Shown piece by piece: positions 63,406-64,000 of a stretch of 64,000 nt of DNA (within the stretch, counting starts at the first letter, position 1; each line of letters starts with the position of its first letter). Source of the stretch: Tritrichomonas musculus (Eukaryota; Parabasalia; Tritrichomonadida; Tritrichomonadidae); the NCBI GenBank assembly GCA_039105265.1, contig JAPFFF010000010.1, positions 620,001 through 684,000 on the forward strand. Direction: 5' to 3'. The position numbers and the translations under genes were made by a program. Below the pieces are notes generated by a model. That model was not told where the DNA came from, did no database searches, and saw nothing but the letters and a program-made list of their open reading frames with translations.

Positions 63406-64000
63406 TTAAAATGACGCATATAAATCTTCTCCGAAACCATTGTAAAATTCTGATGAAATGTCTTTCGCATTTTGATATTTGGGTTGAACAACTTTTTCAT
63501 TTGGGTGTTCTAGTTCTGATGATTTAATTGGTTCAAATTCAATATTATATAAGAAATCCTTGAATCTATTGGATTCATATATAACATTAAATACCGATTT
63601 AGAAAAAAAATTTGTATATAATACCGAGATTGTTTTTTGAATATTGATCGTTGAATGAAGATGCTTCTTTGTAATAATGAATGGCTTTTGCAATGTCCTT
63701 TTTAACACACTTTCCCTCATGAAGTAAAAATCCATGCGCAAAATTCGCTTCTCGATAATCATTCATTGATGCCAACATAATATAATATCGCCCTTTTTTA
63801 ATATTCTGCTCTATATATTTACCAATATAATAAACGAGACCGAGATAGAATTGGGCTACTTGATAATTTTGATTTACCGCAAGTGACAAATAATGAATTG
63901 CTTTGTTGATATCTCGTGTGACATATTCTCCAATTAAATAAATGATGCCAAGGACATATTGTGCTTTAGAATATCTTTGTTTTGCGGCGAGTGAATAATA
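63406..64000 (-). CDS. C-terminal end of a Sel1-repeat protein, partial, with a frameshift
   Basis: Enters from the right edge in frame with Sel1 repeats (AQYVLGIIYLIGEYVTRDIN, AQFYLGLVYYIGKYIEQNIK, ANFAHGFLLHEGKCVKKDIA) and ends near NLGIIYKFF. A run of eight T (63607-63614) then ends the frame with FF-stop. One base fewer would lead straight into the frame that continues SKSVFNVIYESNRF and finishes DISSEFYNGFGEDLYASF, which resembles the end DINELFYEGFGYSMI of the kinase-Sel1 protein at 56035. It is probably another kinase-Sel1 gene. The shift is either a homopolymer error or recent inactivation. Confidence 0.75.

Overview
The window looks like nuclear DNA of a parabasalid protist, most likely a trichomonad of the Tritrichomonas type. 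It is very AT-rich, and almost all genes are single uninterrupted reading frames on both strands. The gene content is typical of trichomonads: a protein kinase fused to many Sel1 repeats, an ankyrin protein with a DUF3447-like N-terminus, a BspA-type leucine-rich-repeat protein, a two-repeat Myb protein, C2-like proteins, and kinase and Ras-like genes. Several genes have an initiator-like TCA box a few bases before the ATG. The species call is an inference; no database was searched.

Layout. 1-2607 holds the first 869 codons of a transglutaminase-like protein that leaves the window on the left. 3313-7799 is an ankyrin gene whose N-terminal part is an ordinary open frame, but whose remaining repeats are eight separate blocks of exactly 33 codons divided by AT-rich spacers. 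7.8-21.4 kb is gene-poor and holds minisatellites, a hAT-like element with 8-bp target duplications, about 48 copies of a 122-bp hairpin satellite and a few copies of a related 123-bp satellite. 21.4-24.4 kb carries a HECT-domain protein with Ala in place of the catalytic Cys and a small unknown protein. 24.6-29.2 kb is a graveyard of DNA transposons (a hAT-like element with a mariner-like element nested in it, another inverted-repeat element, two decayed protein-coding remnants).

30.8-46 kb is gene-rich: histone H2B with E2F-like promoter sites, proteasome lid deubiquitinase Rpn11, tRNA-Asn, an ankyrin protein, a BspA-like protein, a decayed Rab-like GTPase, an unknown acidic protein, an R2R3 Myb and the large RPA subunit. 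46.2-56 kb mixes 8-bp-TSD elements with tRNA-Gln and its decayed copy, a HAD phosphatase, a SERINC membrane protein, two C2-like proteins and one unknown protein. 56-64 kb has the 1207-residue kinase-Sel1 protein, tRNA-Glu, a kinase joined to a Ras-like GTPase, and the end of another Sel1 protein running off the right edge.

The genes do not form an operon or one pathway; they are independent eukaryotic units. The main novelty candidate is the split ankyrin gene: the 33-residue ankyrin period is restored exactly if the spacers are removed, all spacers sit at the same place in the repeat, most begin with ATTTTA, and none shows GT-AG ends. Second in interest are at least four elements with perfect 8-bp target-site duplications, the homogenised hairpin satellite with a G/A variant pattern, the kinase-Ras fusion and the HECT pseudoenzyme.
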